This document shows positions 6,631-14,630 of a stretch of DNA of 19,296 nucleotides, in pieces. The stretch is taken from the NCBI GenBank assembly GCA_023387555.1, contig JAEWHY010000389.1:1-19296 (forward strand), written 5' to 3'. A model generated the notes under the pieces. That model made no database searches and was not told the origin of the DNA. It was given only the letters and a program-made list of their open reading frames with translations. The position numbers and the translations under genes were made by a program. The stretch comes from Pseudomonadota bacterium (lineage in GTDB: Bacteria; Pseudomonadota; Alphaproteobacteria; Rhizobiales; Xanthobacteraceae). Numbering within the stretch: position 1 is the first letter of the stretch; each line of letters begins with the position of its first letter.

Positions 6631-7980
6631 ATGGCCAAGATCGAGCGATCGATTGAAGAACTGTATGCGGACGATCCGGAACGCGCGGACGCGGTGGCCT
6701 TCGGCCGCAAGACCGGCGTGGACCGTCGCGGATTTCTCGGTGGCGCCGGCCTTGCAGCGATGGGCGTCGCGGTCGGTGGCTCCATTCCGTTTGCCGCCAA
6801 TATGCCGGCCGGGCTGATTCCCGCCGCGATGGCGCAGGACAAGCCGGCGGCACCCGCTGCGGCGGCGGACAAGGGGCCGAAGCCGTTCGAATTTCCCGGA
6901 AAGGATCCCGGGCTGACCCTGCTTGGCGACCGGCCGCTGGTGGCGGAGACGCCGGCGGAATTGCTCGACGACGACACCACGCCGTTCGGCAAGTTCTACA
7001 TCCGCAACAACGGCCAGATTCCGGAAGAGGCGAAAGACCCCGACAAGTGGGAGATCACCATCGACGGCGAGGTCAACAAGCCGCTGAAGATCACGCTCGG
7101 CGAGATCAAGTCCAAGTTCAAGCCGGTCACGATGCGCGCGGTCCTGGAATGCGGCGGCAACGGCCGGTCCGGCTTCAATCCGCCGGCGCGCGGCAATCAA
7201 TGGACCAACGGCGGCGCGGGCTGTGCCGAATGGACCGGCGTGCCGCTTGCCGAGGTCCTGAAGATGGCCGAGCTGAAATCGTCCGGCATCTACACCGCGC
7301 ATTACGGCGTCGACCAGCATCTCTCCGGCGATCCGAAGCGCGTGCCGCTATCGCGCGGCGTGCGAATCGCCAAGGCGATGGACCCCAACAGCCTGATCGT
7401 GTTCGCCATGAACGGTCAGCCGCTGCCGAACATTCACGGCGGCCCGGTACGGCTGTTCTTTCCGGGTTGGACCGGATCGACTTCGCAGAAATGGCTGAGC
7501 CGGATCTGGATCCGCGACAGGGAGCATGACGGTCCGGGCATGACCGAATTCTCCTATCGCACGCCGATCAAGCCGATGATTCCGGGCGACAAGGGCGATC
7601 CGAAGAACTTCAAGATCCTGGAGTCGATGCCGGTCCGTTCGATCATTACCAATCCGGCGAACGGCACCAAGCTCGCGGCCGGCACGCGAAAGCTCGATCT
7701 GCGTGGCGCGTCCTGGGCCGGCGACAACACCGTGAAGGCGGTGGATGTCTCCACCGACTACGGCGCTCATTGGCGGCCGGCCAACCTCGGCCAGCCGAAG
7801 AACAAATACGACTGGCAGCGCTGGACGGCGTCGGTCGATTTCCCGACCGACGGCTATTACGAGATCTGGGTGCGTGCGACCGACTCCAACGGCGCCATGC
7901 AGCCGCATGTCACCGGCGACTGGAATCCGCAGGGTTATGGCGGCAACGCCATGCACCGGATCGCGGTCCTGGTGGGCTGA
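6631..7980 (+). CDS. Tat-exported molybdopterin sulfite oxidase / sulfite dehydrogenase
   Basis: This 449-residue enzyme of the sulfite oxidase family (SorA/SorT/SoxC relatives) should oxidise sulfite, or a related sulfur compound, to sulfate in the periplasm with a molybdenum cofactor. A Tat signal is visible as DRRGFL (31-36) and a hydrophobic stretch up to PAAMAQ (about 69). The molybdopterin domain carries the Mo-ligand Cys174 in LECGGNGRS and the adjoining CAEWTGVPL segment; the C-terminal third is the immunoglobulin-like dimerisation domain (WAGDNTVKAVDVSTDYG, YDWQRWT). I placed the start at 6631, seven bases after GGGAGG; in-frame ATGs at 6571, 6607 and 6625 are less well placed. The cytochrome gene starts four bases after the stop and is the likely electron acceptor. 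Exact substrate is not decided by sequence. Confidence 0.9.
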   Translation: MAKIERSIEELYADDPERADAVAFGRKTGVDRRGFLGGAGLAAMGVAVGGSIPFAANMPAGLIPAAMAQDKPAAPAAAADKGPKPFEFPGKDPGLTLLGDRPLVAETPAELLDDDTTPFGKFYIRNNGQIPEEAKDPDKWEITIDGEVNKPLKITLGEIKSKFKPVTMRAVLECGGNGRSGFNPPARGNQWTNGGAGCAEWTGVPLAEVLKMAELKSSGIYTAHYGVDQHLSGDPKRVPLSRGVRIAKAMDPNSLIVFAMNGQPLPNIHGGPVRLFFPGWTGSTSQKWLSRIWIRDREHDGPGMTEFSYRTPIKPMIPGDKGDPKNFKILESMPVRSIITNPANGTKLAAGTRKLDLRGASWAGDNTVKAVDVSTDYGAHWRPANLGQPKNKYDWQRWTASVDFPTDGYYEIWVRATDSNGAMQPHVTGDWNPQGYGGNAMHRIAVLVG

Positions 7981-7984
7981 GCGC

Positions 7985-8389
7985 ATGCGTCTTGGCAATG
8001 CATTCTACGCCGTCGCGCAACTTGCGCGGCGGCGTTCCGTCCTCGTCGCCGTGCTGGCAGCGGGCATGATGTCGTCGCCTGCGGTCGCGCAGCTTCATCA
8101 GCAGAAGCAATTCGTGCCGCGCGAAGAAACGCCGGAAGAATTTCCGGATGCGCCGGGACGCGACGAAACTTTTTATCTCTGCACCGCCTGCCACAACTTC
8201 AAGCTTGTCGCTGCGCAGGGTCTCAACCGTCGTCAGTGGGAAGAATCGTTTCAGCTGATGATCGACAAGCACGGCATGGCGAATATCGAAGGTGAAGATC
8301 GCAAACTGGTGCTCGACTATCTGGAGAAAACTTATCCTCCGCGGGCCCCTGCGGCCGGCGGTGGTTGGAAAAATCCTTTCACGAAATAG
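7985..8389 (+). CDS. Periplasmic mono-haem cytochrome c, probable partner of the sulfite oxidase
   Basis: The 134-residue product has an N-terminal signal peptide (cleavage near PAVAQ, residue 35) and one haem-attachment site, CTACH (66-70). Met92 or Met98 in the segment LMIDKHGM may be the distal ligand. The small single-haem plan resembles the SorB/SorU cytochromes that accept electrons from sulfite dehydrogenases, and the four-base gap behind the molybdoenzyme supports one transcript and a shared job. The ribosome site is weak (GGTGGG inside the end of the preceding gene), which suggests translational coupling. The tail after residue 115 is Pro/Ala/Gly-rich. Haem binding is clear; partnership is inferred from context. 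Confidence 0.88.
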   Translation: MRLGNAFYAVAQLARRRSVLVAVLAAGMMSSPAVAQLHQQKQFVPREETPEEFPDAPGRDETFYLCTACHNFKLVAAQGLNRRQWEESFQLMIDKHGMANIEGEDRKLVLDYLEKTYPPRAPAAGGGWKNPFTK

Positions 8390-8497
8390 ACACGTTCCCG
8401 ACTATCCCGCGTCCGAAGGCCGCTGCGGGTTGACCCCGCGCTTCACGGCGGCGAAATGATGATCACCGGCTGCCGCGTGCGGCCTGTTGAGGAGACG

Positions 8498-9595
8498 ATG
8501 CTGGATATTGCGGAAAAGAACGAACGGCTTGCCGTGCTTGGCGACGTGCCGCTGGTCGTGGAGACGCCGGAAAGCCTGCTCGATGACGACACCACGCCGA
8601 CGGCCAAGTTCTTCATCCGCAATAATGGCCTGACGCCCGTCCCCCCGGCCGATCCCGATAACTGGACGGTGACGATCGACGGCGAGGTGCACAACCCGCT
8701 GGCGCTGTCGCTTCGCGACCTCAAGACGAAATTCGAAGCCGTCACGTTGCGCATGGTGATTGAATGCGGCGGCAATGGCCGCTCGTTCTTCGATCCGCCG
8801 GTGCCAGGCGTGCGCTGGACCAACGGCGGCGTCGGATGCGCCGAATGGACCGGCGTGCGTGTCGCCGACGTTGTGAAAGCCGCAGGCCTGAAACCGTCGG
8901 CAATGTTCAGCGGACATTTCGGCGCCGATCCGCATATCAGCGGCGACACCGACACACAGGCGATGTCGCGCGGCGTCCCGATCGCGAAGCTGATGGAAGA
9001 GCACAATCTCATCGCCTTCGCCATGAACGGCAAACCGCTCGACAACATCCACGGCTTCCCGCTCCGGCTGGTGATCGGCGGATGGCCGGCCTCGCTCTCG
9101 ACCAAGTGGCTGACCCGGATCTGGATTCGCGATCGCGTGCATGACGGCACCGGCATGGGCGGAACGTCCTATCGCGTGCCGATCACGCCAATCGAGCCGG
9201 GCGCACCTGTCGATCCGTCGAATTTCAGGGATCTGGAATCGATGCCGGTGCGATCGATCATCACCAGTCCCGCGGAGAAGACGCACTTTGCCGCGGGCAC
9301 CCGCGAGATCGTGGTGCGCGGTGCGGCATGGGCCGGCGATCACACGGTCGATGCAGTCAATGTGTCGATCGACTGCGGCGCGACTTGGCAGGCGGCAGCG
9401 CTCGATGCGCCCCGCAATCGCTATGATTGGCAGCGCTGGACCGCGCGGGTAATGCTGCCGTCGGACGGCTATTTCGAAATCGCCGCGCGCGCGACCGACA
9501 GCCGTGGCGTATCGCAGCCGTTCGCGCCCAACCTCTGGAATCCGGAAGGCTATGGCGCCAACCCGATCCACCGGATCGGGATTTCCATCGGCTGA
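8498..9595 (+). CDS. Second sulfite-oxidase-family molybdoenzyme, no signal peptide
   Basis: This is a close paralogue of the protein at 6631-7980, roughly 60% identical by eye and colinear from the LGDxPLVxETP segment to the C-terminus. The Mo-ligand cysteine is kept (IECGGNGRS, residue 90), as are CAEWTGV and the dimerisation domain. It has no twin-arginine or other signal peptide, so as read it would stay in the cytosol, unusual for this family, unless it is exported with another subunit. I chose the ATG at 8498, which follows GAGGAG by three bases; an in-frame ATG at 8456 adds 14 residues, still with no export signal and a poor ribosome site. It begins 108 bases after the cytochrome gene and may share its transcript. 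Substrate unknown; sulfite is the family default. Confidence 0.87.
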   Translation: MLDIAEKNERLAVLGDVPLVVETPESLLDDDTTPTAKFFIRNNGLTPVPPADPDNWTVTIDGEVHNPLALSLRDLKTKFEAVTLRMVIECGGNGRSFFDPPVPGVRWTNGGVGCAEWTGVRVADVVKAAGLKPSAMFSGHFGADPHISGDTDTQAMSRGVPIAKLMEEHNLIAFAMNGKPLDNIHGFPLRLVIGGWPASLSTKWLTRIWIRDRVHDGTGMGGTSYRVPITPIEPGAPVDPSNFRDLESMPVRSIITSPAEKTHFAAGTREIVVRGAAWAGDHTVDAVNVSIDCGATWQAAALDAPRNRYDWQRWTARVMLPSDGYFEIAARATDSRGVSQPFAPNLWNPEGYGANPIHRIGISIG

Positions 9596-9609
9596 GGCGC
9601 GACGCGGCG

Positions 9610-10710
9610 TTACCGCGTGATGGTGCCGCGCAGGCGCGGCTTGGGCGCCGCGGCGTGGGTGACGTCACCGGGACGCTTGGGCGTTGCGTACAGCAGGTGA
9701 TCGCGCAGGCCGCAGAAGCTGCGCTTGAGTTCGGCCTTGGCGAACAGCCGCGCGATATCCGAATCGCTGCCCGCCGACATCAACGTCAAACGGTCGAGCG
9801 CGCAGGACGTCAGCGCGCGGTCCACCAGCAGATTCATGTTGCATGACAGGCCCGCGATCTGCACGCGCGGGGCGTCGAAGTTGCGGGCGAAGCCGACGCA
9901 ATTGTAGCTGTTGAACGGTCCGATCGCGAATTCGAATGTTTGGAACTTGCCGAATTTGGACGGAATCGGCAGGGCGCTGTTCATGGTGCTGACGCGCCCG
10001 TATTCGGCCGCCAGCGCGCGGACATCTTCGGCAGCGTTGCCGAATTCCTTGAGCTCGTCGCCGGCACGGTAGATCTCGAAACTCATGAAGTGCTGGGTCC
10101 GGCCGAGTTCGCCGAACGACAACGTGTCCTTGCGCCCGCCGCCTTCGGCATGCCGGCGGATCGCATAATGCGCGTCCTCCTCGCTGAAGCCCGGTGCGGC
10201 GAGCTGGAACGCCGGCCACGGCTTGTCGATATCGATCCAGGCCGGCCGGATCGGCTGATCGATCGTCTCGGGAACCGGTCGCTCCTTGAACAATCCAGCC
10301 GCGAGCAGCGACAATGCGCCGATCCCGCACAGATAGGCGAGAATCCGCACCAGCGCGGCACGGAGTTCCGTCGGCAGTACGAAAGGCTCGCTGGCGACAA
10401 GCGCGACGCGGCGCCATTCGATCGCCCGGATGGCCGGTCCGGCCGCCCGCCAGCTCAGGGCTTCGATCGCCTGGCCGATCCGGTCGAAGCCGGCGACGAC
10501 CGCCTTGCCCGCGCGCTCGAACCGGATATCCCGATCAAGCAGCAATCGGGCGCGCAGCCACAGCACCGACAGCTGCCGGCGCAGGCCGCCGCGCAGCGCC
10601 GCAACGCGCGGCTGCAGACTGGTATTGTTGTTGGTGGTGCTGCCGATGGCACGCGCGAATGGCTGCGGCCGGGCGCTTCCGGCCCCGGACGGCGATGAAA
10701 CGAACCCCAA
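9610..10710 (-). CDS. Membrane-anchored protein of unknown function, TTG start
   Basis: The 366-residue product has a basic N-terminal part (1-118), one transmembrane helix at about 119-141, and a C-terminal domain of about 220 residues that should face the periplasm. That domain holds cysteines in SYNCVGF, GLSCNMN, TSCAL and SFCGL, enough for two disulfides. No known family or catalytic motif is recognised. No ATG precedes the transmembrane helix in this frame; the TTG at 10710 follows GGGAGG by six bases and is taken as the start. The gene is divergent from asd and converges on the second sulfite oxidase gene with only 14 bases between stops. Codon use and base composition look like the neighbours, so it is probably a resident gene. 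Confidence 0.8.
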   Translation of the reverse strand: MGFVSSPSGAGSARPQPFARAIGSTTNNNTSLQPRVAALRGGLRRQLSVLWLRARLLLDRDIRFERAGKAVVAGFDRIGQAIEALSWRAAGPAIRAIEWRRVALVASEPFVLPTELRAALVRILAYLCGIGALSLLAAGLFKERPVPETIDQPIRPAWIDIDKPWPAFQLAAPGFSEEDAHYAIRRHAEGGGRKDTLSFGELGRTQHFMSFEIYRAGDELKEFGNAAEDVRALAAEYGRVSTMNSALPIPSKFGKFQTFEFAIGPFNSYNCVGFARNFDAPRVQIAGLSCNMNLLVDRALTSCALDRLTLMSAGSDSDIARLFAKAELKRSFCGLRDHLLYATPKRPGDVTHAAAPKPRLRGTITR

Positions 10711-10744
10711 AAACAGCCTCCCTCGACGGCCTTTCAGGCCGGCG

Positions 10745-10773
10745 TTGTCATGGCTGTGTTTCTCGCTTAGAAG
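10745..10773 (+). promoter_or_regulatory. Candidate sigma-70 promoter of asd
   Basis: TTGTCA (10745-10750) and TAGAAG (10768-10773) are separated by 17 bases, matching the sigma-70 consensus at five and four of six positions. Transcription would start about 55 bases before the asd ATG. No operator is evident. Confidence 0.4.
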
Positions 10774-10834
10774 CGCCTCCGTTCGGGTTTCTGCAGCAGC
10801 GAAATACCGGCAATTTTCCCTCGGAGAGTGAACG

Positions 10835-11869
10835 ATGGGTTACAAGGTCGCGGTAGTCGGCGCCACGGGTAACGTGGGCCGCGAAATGCTCGATATTCTG
10901 GCCGAGCGGCGGTTTCCCGCCGACGAGGTCGTGGCCATTGCCTCGCGCCGGTCGCAGGGCGTCGAGGTTTCGTTCGGCGACAAAACGCTGAAAGCCACCG
11001 CCCTCGAGCATTACGATTTCTCCGACACCGATATTTGCCTGATGTCGGCCGGCGGTTCTGTGTCGAAGGAATGGTCACCGAAGATCGCGGCGCAGGGCGC
11101 AGTGGTGATCGACAATTCCTCGCAGTGGCGCATGGACCCAGACGTGCCGCTGGTCGTGCCGGAGGTGAATGCCGACGCCATCGCCGACTTCCGCAAGAAG
11201 GGCATCATCGCCAATCCGAACTGCTCGACGGCGCAGCTGGTCGTCGTGCTGAAGCCGCTGCATGACGTGGCCAAGATCAAGCGCGTGGTGGTCTCGACCT
11301 ACCAATCGGTGTCAGGCGCCGGCAAGGACGGCATGGACGAACTCGACCGCCAGACCAAGGCGGTCTATTCGCTCGGCGAACTCGAAGTGAAGAAATTCAC
11401 CAAGCGCATCGCCTTCAACGTCATCCCGCACATCGACGTCTTCATGGAAGACGGCTTCACCAAGGAAGAGTGGAAGATGATGGCGGAGACCAAGAAGATC
11501 CTCGATCCGAAGATCAAGCTGACCGCCACCTGCGTGCGGGTGCCGGTGTTCATCGGTCACTCGGAAGCGGTGAACATCGAATTCGAGAACGAGATCACCG
11601 CCGACCAGGCGCAGGAGATCCTGCGCAATGCACCGGGTGTCCTCGTCGTCGACAAGCGCGAAAACGGCGGCTACGCGACGCCGTATGAGGCGGCGGGCGA
11701 CGACGCGACCTATGTCAGCCGTATCCGCGAGGACCCGACCGTCGAGCACGGCCTCGCGCTGTGGTGCGTGTCGGACAACCTGCGCAAGGGCGCAGCGCTC
11801 AACGCGATCCAGATCGCCGAGAGCCTGATCAATCGCAAGCTGATCACGGCGAAGAAGAAAGCGGCGTAA
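10835..11869 (+). CDS. asd: Aspartate-semialdehyde dehydrogenase
   Basis: Asd reduces L-aspartyl-4-phosphate to L-aspartate 4-semialdehyde with NADPH, the branch-point step for lysine/diaminopimelate, threonine, methionine and isoleucine. The 344 residues match the family. The N-terminal Rossmann motif VGATGNVGREML (from residue 7), the phosphate-site SGGSVS, the catalytic cysteine in NPNCSTAQ, and the conserved VSGAGKDGMDEL stretch are all present. Translation starts at an ATG about seven bases after GGAGAG. The gene is divergent from the unknown membrane protein at 9610-10710 and is followed by a large palindromic repeat that may end its transcript. Confidence 0.97.
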   Translation: MGYKVAVVGATGNVGREMLDILAERRFPADEVVAIASRRSQGVEVSFGDKTLKATALEHYDFSDTDICLMSAGGSVSKEWSPKIAAQGAVVIDNSSQWRMDPDVPLVVPEVNADAIADFRKKGIIANPNCSTAQLVVVLKPLHDVAKIKRVVVSTYQSVSGAGKDGMDELDRQTKAVYSLGELEVKKFTKRIAFNVIPHIDVFMEDGFTKEEWKMMAETKKILDPKIKLTATCVRVPVFIGHSEAVNIEFENEITADQAQEILRNAPGVLVVDKRENGGYATPYEAAGDDATYVSRIREDPTVEHGLALWCVSDNLRKGAALNAIQIAESLINRKLITAKKKAA

Positions 11870-11876
11870 GCTATGG

Positions 11877-11974
11877 TCATTCCGGGACGCCGCGAAGCGG
11901 CGGGCCCGGAATCCATCACCACCGCTGCGGCGTATAGATTCCGGGTTCGGCGCTTCGCGCCGCCCCGGAATGAC
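11877..11974. repeat. Composite palindromic intergenic repeat, 'gtcattccggg' type
   Basis: GTCATTCCGGG (11877-11887) pairs with CCCGGAATGAC (11964-11974) at the outer ends. Inside are two smaller hairpins, one built on CGCCGCGAAGCGGCG (11889-11903) and one on GGCGCTTCGCGCC (11949-11961), and a second ATTCCGGG copy starts at 11938. This is the arrangement of the REP/BIME-like elements scattered through Bradyrhizobium-group genomes. It fills the gap between asd and the convergent carbonic anhydrase gene and may act as a transcription end. Confidence 0.8.
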
Positions 11975-12001
11975 GCTTGATCGATCCCCGCCGTATCGTC
12001 T

Positions 12002-12673
12002 CTAAAACCGCGGCTCCGCCAGCACCTCGGCGTGCGCGGCCTTCGCCACCGGCACGAATTCTCCGCTGTCACGATCGAGCACCGACAGCGCGCCGGTCGC
12101 CACGCCGAAATAGGCGGCATGCAGTTGCAGCTTGCCGCGCTCGACCAGAATGCGCACGCACGGAAACGTCATCAGGTTATCGAGCGTCTTGACCATCGAG
12201 ATCTGCTCGAGCCGGGCGAGATAGCGATCCATCGGCGCATCGGCGCGCGGGCCGACGGCCTTCGCGGCCGGCGCGATCAGCGACATCCAGTTGCCGATGA
12301 AATCGCCGGGCGACAGCGGCGCGGTTTCCTCCGCATAGGCGCGGATGCCGCCGCACTGGGCGTGGCCGAGCACCACGATATGCTTGACGCGCAGCGCCTG
12401 CACCGCGAATTCCAGCGCCGCCGATACGCCATGCGCCTGACCGTCCGGCGCATAGGGCGGCACGAGGTTGGCCACGTTGCGCACCACGAATAATTCGCCG
12501 GGGCGCGCGTCGAAGATCACCTCGGGTGAGACCCGCGAATCGCAGCAGCCGATTACCATGATCTCCGGGGACTGCCCGCCTTCGGCGAGTTCGCGGTAGC
12601 GGTTCTGCTCCTCCCGCAGGCGTCCGCCGAGGAACGCGGTATAGCCGTCGACGAGGCGATCGGGGAAAGGCAT
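12002..12673 (-). CDS. Beta-class carbonic anhydrase
   Basis: The enzyme interconverts CO2 and bicarbonate in the cytosol with a zinc ion. In 223 residues the beta-class signature is complete: Cys43, Asp45 and Arg47 in CCDSR, and His104 with Cys107 in GHAQCGG. The lengths before and between the motifs are as usual for bacterial Can/CynT enzymes. There is no cyanase gene nearby, so a cynT role is not indicated. The ribosome site before the ATG is weak. A repeat fragment (12694-12740) sits where its promoter would be expected. The gene converges on asd across a palindromic repeat, and DUF429 lies upstream on the same strand, 78 bases away. Confidence 0.95.
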   Translation of the reverse strand: MPFPDRLVDGYTAFLGGRLREEQNRYRELAEGGQSPEIMVIGCCDSRVSPEVIFDARPGELFVVRNVANLVPPYAPDGQAHGVSAALEFAVQALRVKHIVVLGHAQCGGIRAYAEETAPLSPGDFIGNWMSLIAPAAKAVGPRADAPMDRYLARLEQISMVKTLDNLMTFPCVRILVERGKLQLHAAYFGVATGALSVLDRDSGEFVPVAKAAHAEVLAEPRF

Positions 12674-12693
12674 GGAGCACTCGCTTTCTGTCT

Positions 12694-12740
12694 GTCATTC
12701 CGAGGCGCGCGCACCGAGCGACGCGAAGGTTCCGGAATGG
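12694..12740. repeat. Short degenerate copy of the 'gtcattccg' palindrome
   Basis: CATTCCG (12696-12702) pairs with CGGAATG (12733-12739); the interior resembles, but does not match, the larger element at 11877-11974. It occupies most of the gap between the DUF429 and carbonic anhydrase genes. Confidence 0.6.
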
Positions 12741-12751
12741 ACGCTTCTTAT

Positions 12752-13507
12752 TCACGCCCAGATCGCCATCGGCAAGCCATACGCATCGACCGGTGGCGGG
12801 TCGGGGAAAGGTTCCGCAATCCGCGCATGAATCCGTCTGGCGATTGCGGCGCAGACCAGGGCGTCGAGCACGTCGTCCGGCCCGGCTCCGGGCGGCGGCG
12901 CGGTTTCCACCACTCCGCGCGGCAGGCCGGCGGCGATCAGGAGTTCTCGTCGCAACACAAGTCCGGGCTCGTAGGGGCGACCCTTGATCTTCTTCGGCTC
13001 GGTCAGCGCCTCTCCCGCGTTGAGCCGCCAGAATGCGACCTCCGGATGCACCTCGAAGACGCGGGCGGCAGCCGCCGGATCGCCGCGCAGGCAGGCATCG
13101 ACCTCGCGGATCTTCGGCGCGATCATGAACAGCTGCTTTGAAATCTTGCGCGGCGGATCCGAGGTCGCCAGCGCGACATTGCAGGCCGCGCGGTAATCGG
13201 TCTCCGCAAGCGCCGCGCGCGAGGGGACCGAAAACACCGCCGATTGCCGTCCGCCGAGAAGCGGACGAACCGCATTTTCGGCGGCGCGTCCGCCATAGCC
13301 GGTGCGCTCGGGCAAGCCGATCGGCATGTCCACCGCGATCACCGCAGGTTGCTCCGGAGCGTCCAGCACATCGGCGAACCGGGACACGAGGCGAAGTACG
13401 GCGTCGCCGCCATCGGCGCGGACCAGTGCCATCATCCAGCCGCCGCGGCAGCCATCGACCCCCGCAAGCCAGCGATCGCTTATGCTCTTTCGACCATTGT
13501 CGCCCAT
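12752..13507 (-). CDS. DUF429 family protein
   Basis: The 251-residue product shows the DUF429 hallmarks: an N-terminal AGVDGCRGGW (about residues 15-24), a middle AVDMPIGLPE acidic motif (about 58-67), the FSVPSRAAL segment, and a C-terminal DDVLDALVCA. DUF429 has been proposed to adopt an RNase H-like fold; the acidic residues in the three motifs would then be metal ligands. No biochemical role can be assigned. The ATG at 13507 has only a poor ribosome site, and no better downstream start keeps the first motif. It is divergent from the CoA lyase gene with a 60-base gap that must hold both promoters. Confidence 0.88.
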   Translation of the reverse strand: MGDNGRKSISDRWLAGVDGCRGGWMMALVRADGGDAVLRLVSRFADVLDAPEQPAVIAVDMPIGLPERTGYGGRAAENAVRPLLGGRQSAVFSVPSRAALAETDYRAACNVALATSDPPRKISKQLFMIAPKIREVDACLRGDPAAAARVFEVHPEVAFWRLNAGEALTEPKKIKGRPYEPGLVLRRELLIAAGLPRGVVETAPPPGAGPDDVLDALVCAAIARRIHARIAEPFPDPPPVDAYGLPMAIWA

Positions 13508-13567
13508 GCCTTACGCTGGCATGAGATGGGCGGTCTCGCTAGGCTTTGCGGGGACCAAGGGGGAACA

Positions 13568-14446
13568 ATGACGATCCGACCGCGCCGCTCCGTTCTTTAC
13601 ATGCCGGGCTCGAATGCACGCGCCATCGACAAGGCGCGGACGTTGCCGGTCGACGGCGTGATCATCGATCTCGAGGATGCGGTCGCGCCCGATGCCAAGG
13701 TGGCCGCGCGCGAGCAGGTTGCCGCTGCGGTCAAGCAGGGCGGCTTCGGTGCGCGCGATGTCTTCATCCGCATCAACGGCATCGACACGCCGTGGCATTC
13801 GGACGACCTGACGGCAGCAGCGCTTGCGGCGCCGGACGCGATCCTCGTGCCGAAAGTCGCCTCGTCGGCGCAGCTCGAGATGCTCGGGCAGCGCCTCCTG
13901 GACATGAAGGCCGATCATCGGATCCGGATATGGGCGATGATCGAGACCCCGGCGGCGATCCTCAACATCGTCGATATCGCCGCGGCGGCGAAGGATTCCG
14001 AGACGAGGCTCGCGGGCTTCGTGCTCGGCACCAACGATCTCGCCAAGGAAACATCGGCGCGGCTTCTTCCCGGACGTGCGCCGATGCTGCCATGGCTGAC
14101 GACCTGCGTGCTGGCCGCGCGCGCCTATGGCCTCGCCATCCTCGATGGTGTCTTCAACGACATCGGCAATGCCGAGGGCTTTGTCGCCGAATGCCAGCAG
14201 GGCCGCGATCTCGGCATGGACGGCAAGACGCTGATCCATCCGAATCAGATCGAGCCGTGCAACCGCGCGTTCTCGCCGGACGAGGCAGAGATCGCGCAGG
14301 CGCGCAAGTTCATCGCCGCCTTCAATCTCCCCGAAAACGCCGACAAGGGCGCGATCATGCTCGACGGCCGCATGGTGGAACGCATGCACGCCGATATCGC
14401 GCGGCGCACCGTGGCGATCGCGGATGCCATCGCGGCGCGGCAATGA
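13568..14446 (+). CDS. HpcH/HpaI aldolase / citrate lyase beta family CoA-ester lyase
   Basis: The 292-residue product belongs to the CitE-like TIM-barrel lyases that cleave or hydrolyse acyl-CoA esters such as malyl-CoA or citramalyl-CoA. Seen are RSVLYMPGSNARAIDKA at the N-terminus (CoA/substrate loop), VIIDLEDAV with its acidic metal site, WAMIETPAAI carrying the Mg-binding Glu, and GTNDLAKE. The C-terminal GMDGKTLIHPNQI closes the barrel. Start: ATG four bases after AAGGGGG; an open frame continues upstream, antisense to DUF429. No citrate lyase alpha or gamma genes lie nearby, so it is a stand-alone lyase or thioesterase, not true CitE. Substrate cannot be told from sequence. Confidence 0.92.
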   Translation: MTIRPRRSVLYMPGSNARAIDKARTLPVDGVIIDLEDAVAPDAKVAAREQVAAAVKQGGFGARDVFIRINGIDTPWHSDDLTAAALAAPDAILVPKVASSAQLEMLGQRLLDMKADHRIRIWAMIETPAAILNIVDIAAAAKDSETRLAGFVLGTNDLAKETSARLLPGRAPMLPWLTTCVLAARAYGLAILDGVFNDIGNAEGFVAECQQGRDLGMDGKTLIHPNQIEPCNRAFSPDEAEIAQARKFIAAFNLPENADKGAIMLDGRMVERMHADIARRTVAIADAIAARQ

Positions 14447-14454
14447 GTCGTACC

Positions 14455-14607
14455 GCTCTCGTGTCCCGGGCGCGGCGCGGTGCGAAGTACCGCGCTGCTG
14501 TACCGGGACCCATCCATCCACGGATCGAGTTTAGTGCCATGGGTCCCGGCTCTGCAGTGCATCACTTCGCTGCGCTTTGTGCTGCACCGCGTCCGGGACA
14601 AGAGAGC
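14455..14607. repeat. Large composite palindromic repeat between CoA lyase and LysE genes
   Basis: GCTCTCGTGTCCCGG (14455-14469) pairs with CCGGGACAAGAGAGC (14593-14607) with one mismatch. Within it CCGGGACCCAT (14503-14513) is perfectly complementary to 14539-14549, and each flank has its own small GC hairpin, so the whole can fold as a multi-branched structure of about 150 bases. This type of element is typical of Bradyrhizobium-group intergenic space. It lies between two genes on the same strand. Confidence 0.8.
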
Positions 14608-14630
14608 GCCAGCTTGTAGGAAGCTTGACG

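Noticed and set aside
8402..9571. A 389-codon minus-strand frame opposite the second sulfite oxidase gene.
   Set aside because: The plus-strand protein is unmistakably conserved with its paralogue; the antisense frame mirrors a similar shadow opposite the first oxidase gene, which explains its apparent protein-like length.
6631..9595. Naming the molybdoenzyme and cytochrome genes as soxC/soxD of the thiosulfate-oxidising Sox system.
   Set aside because: None of the other sox genes is nearby and the cytochrome has one haem and only 134 residues, smaller than the SoxD I would expect. A sulfite dehydrogenase with a small cytochrome fits better.
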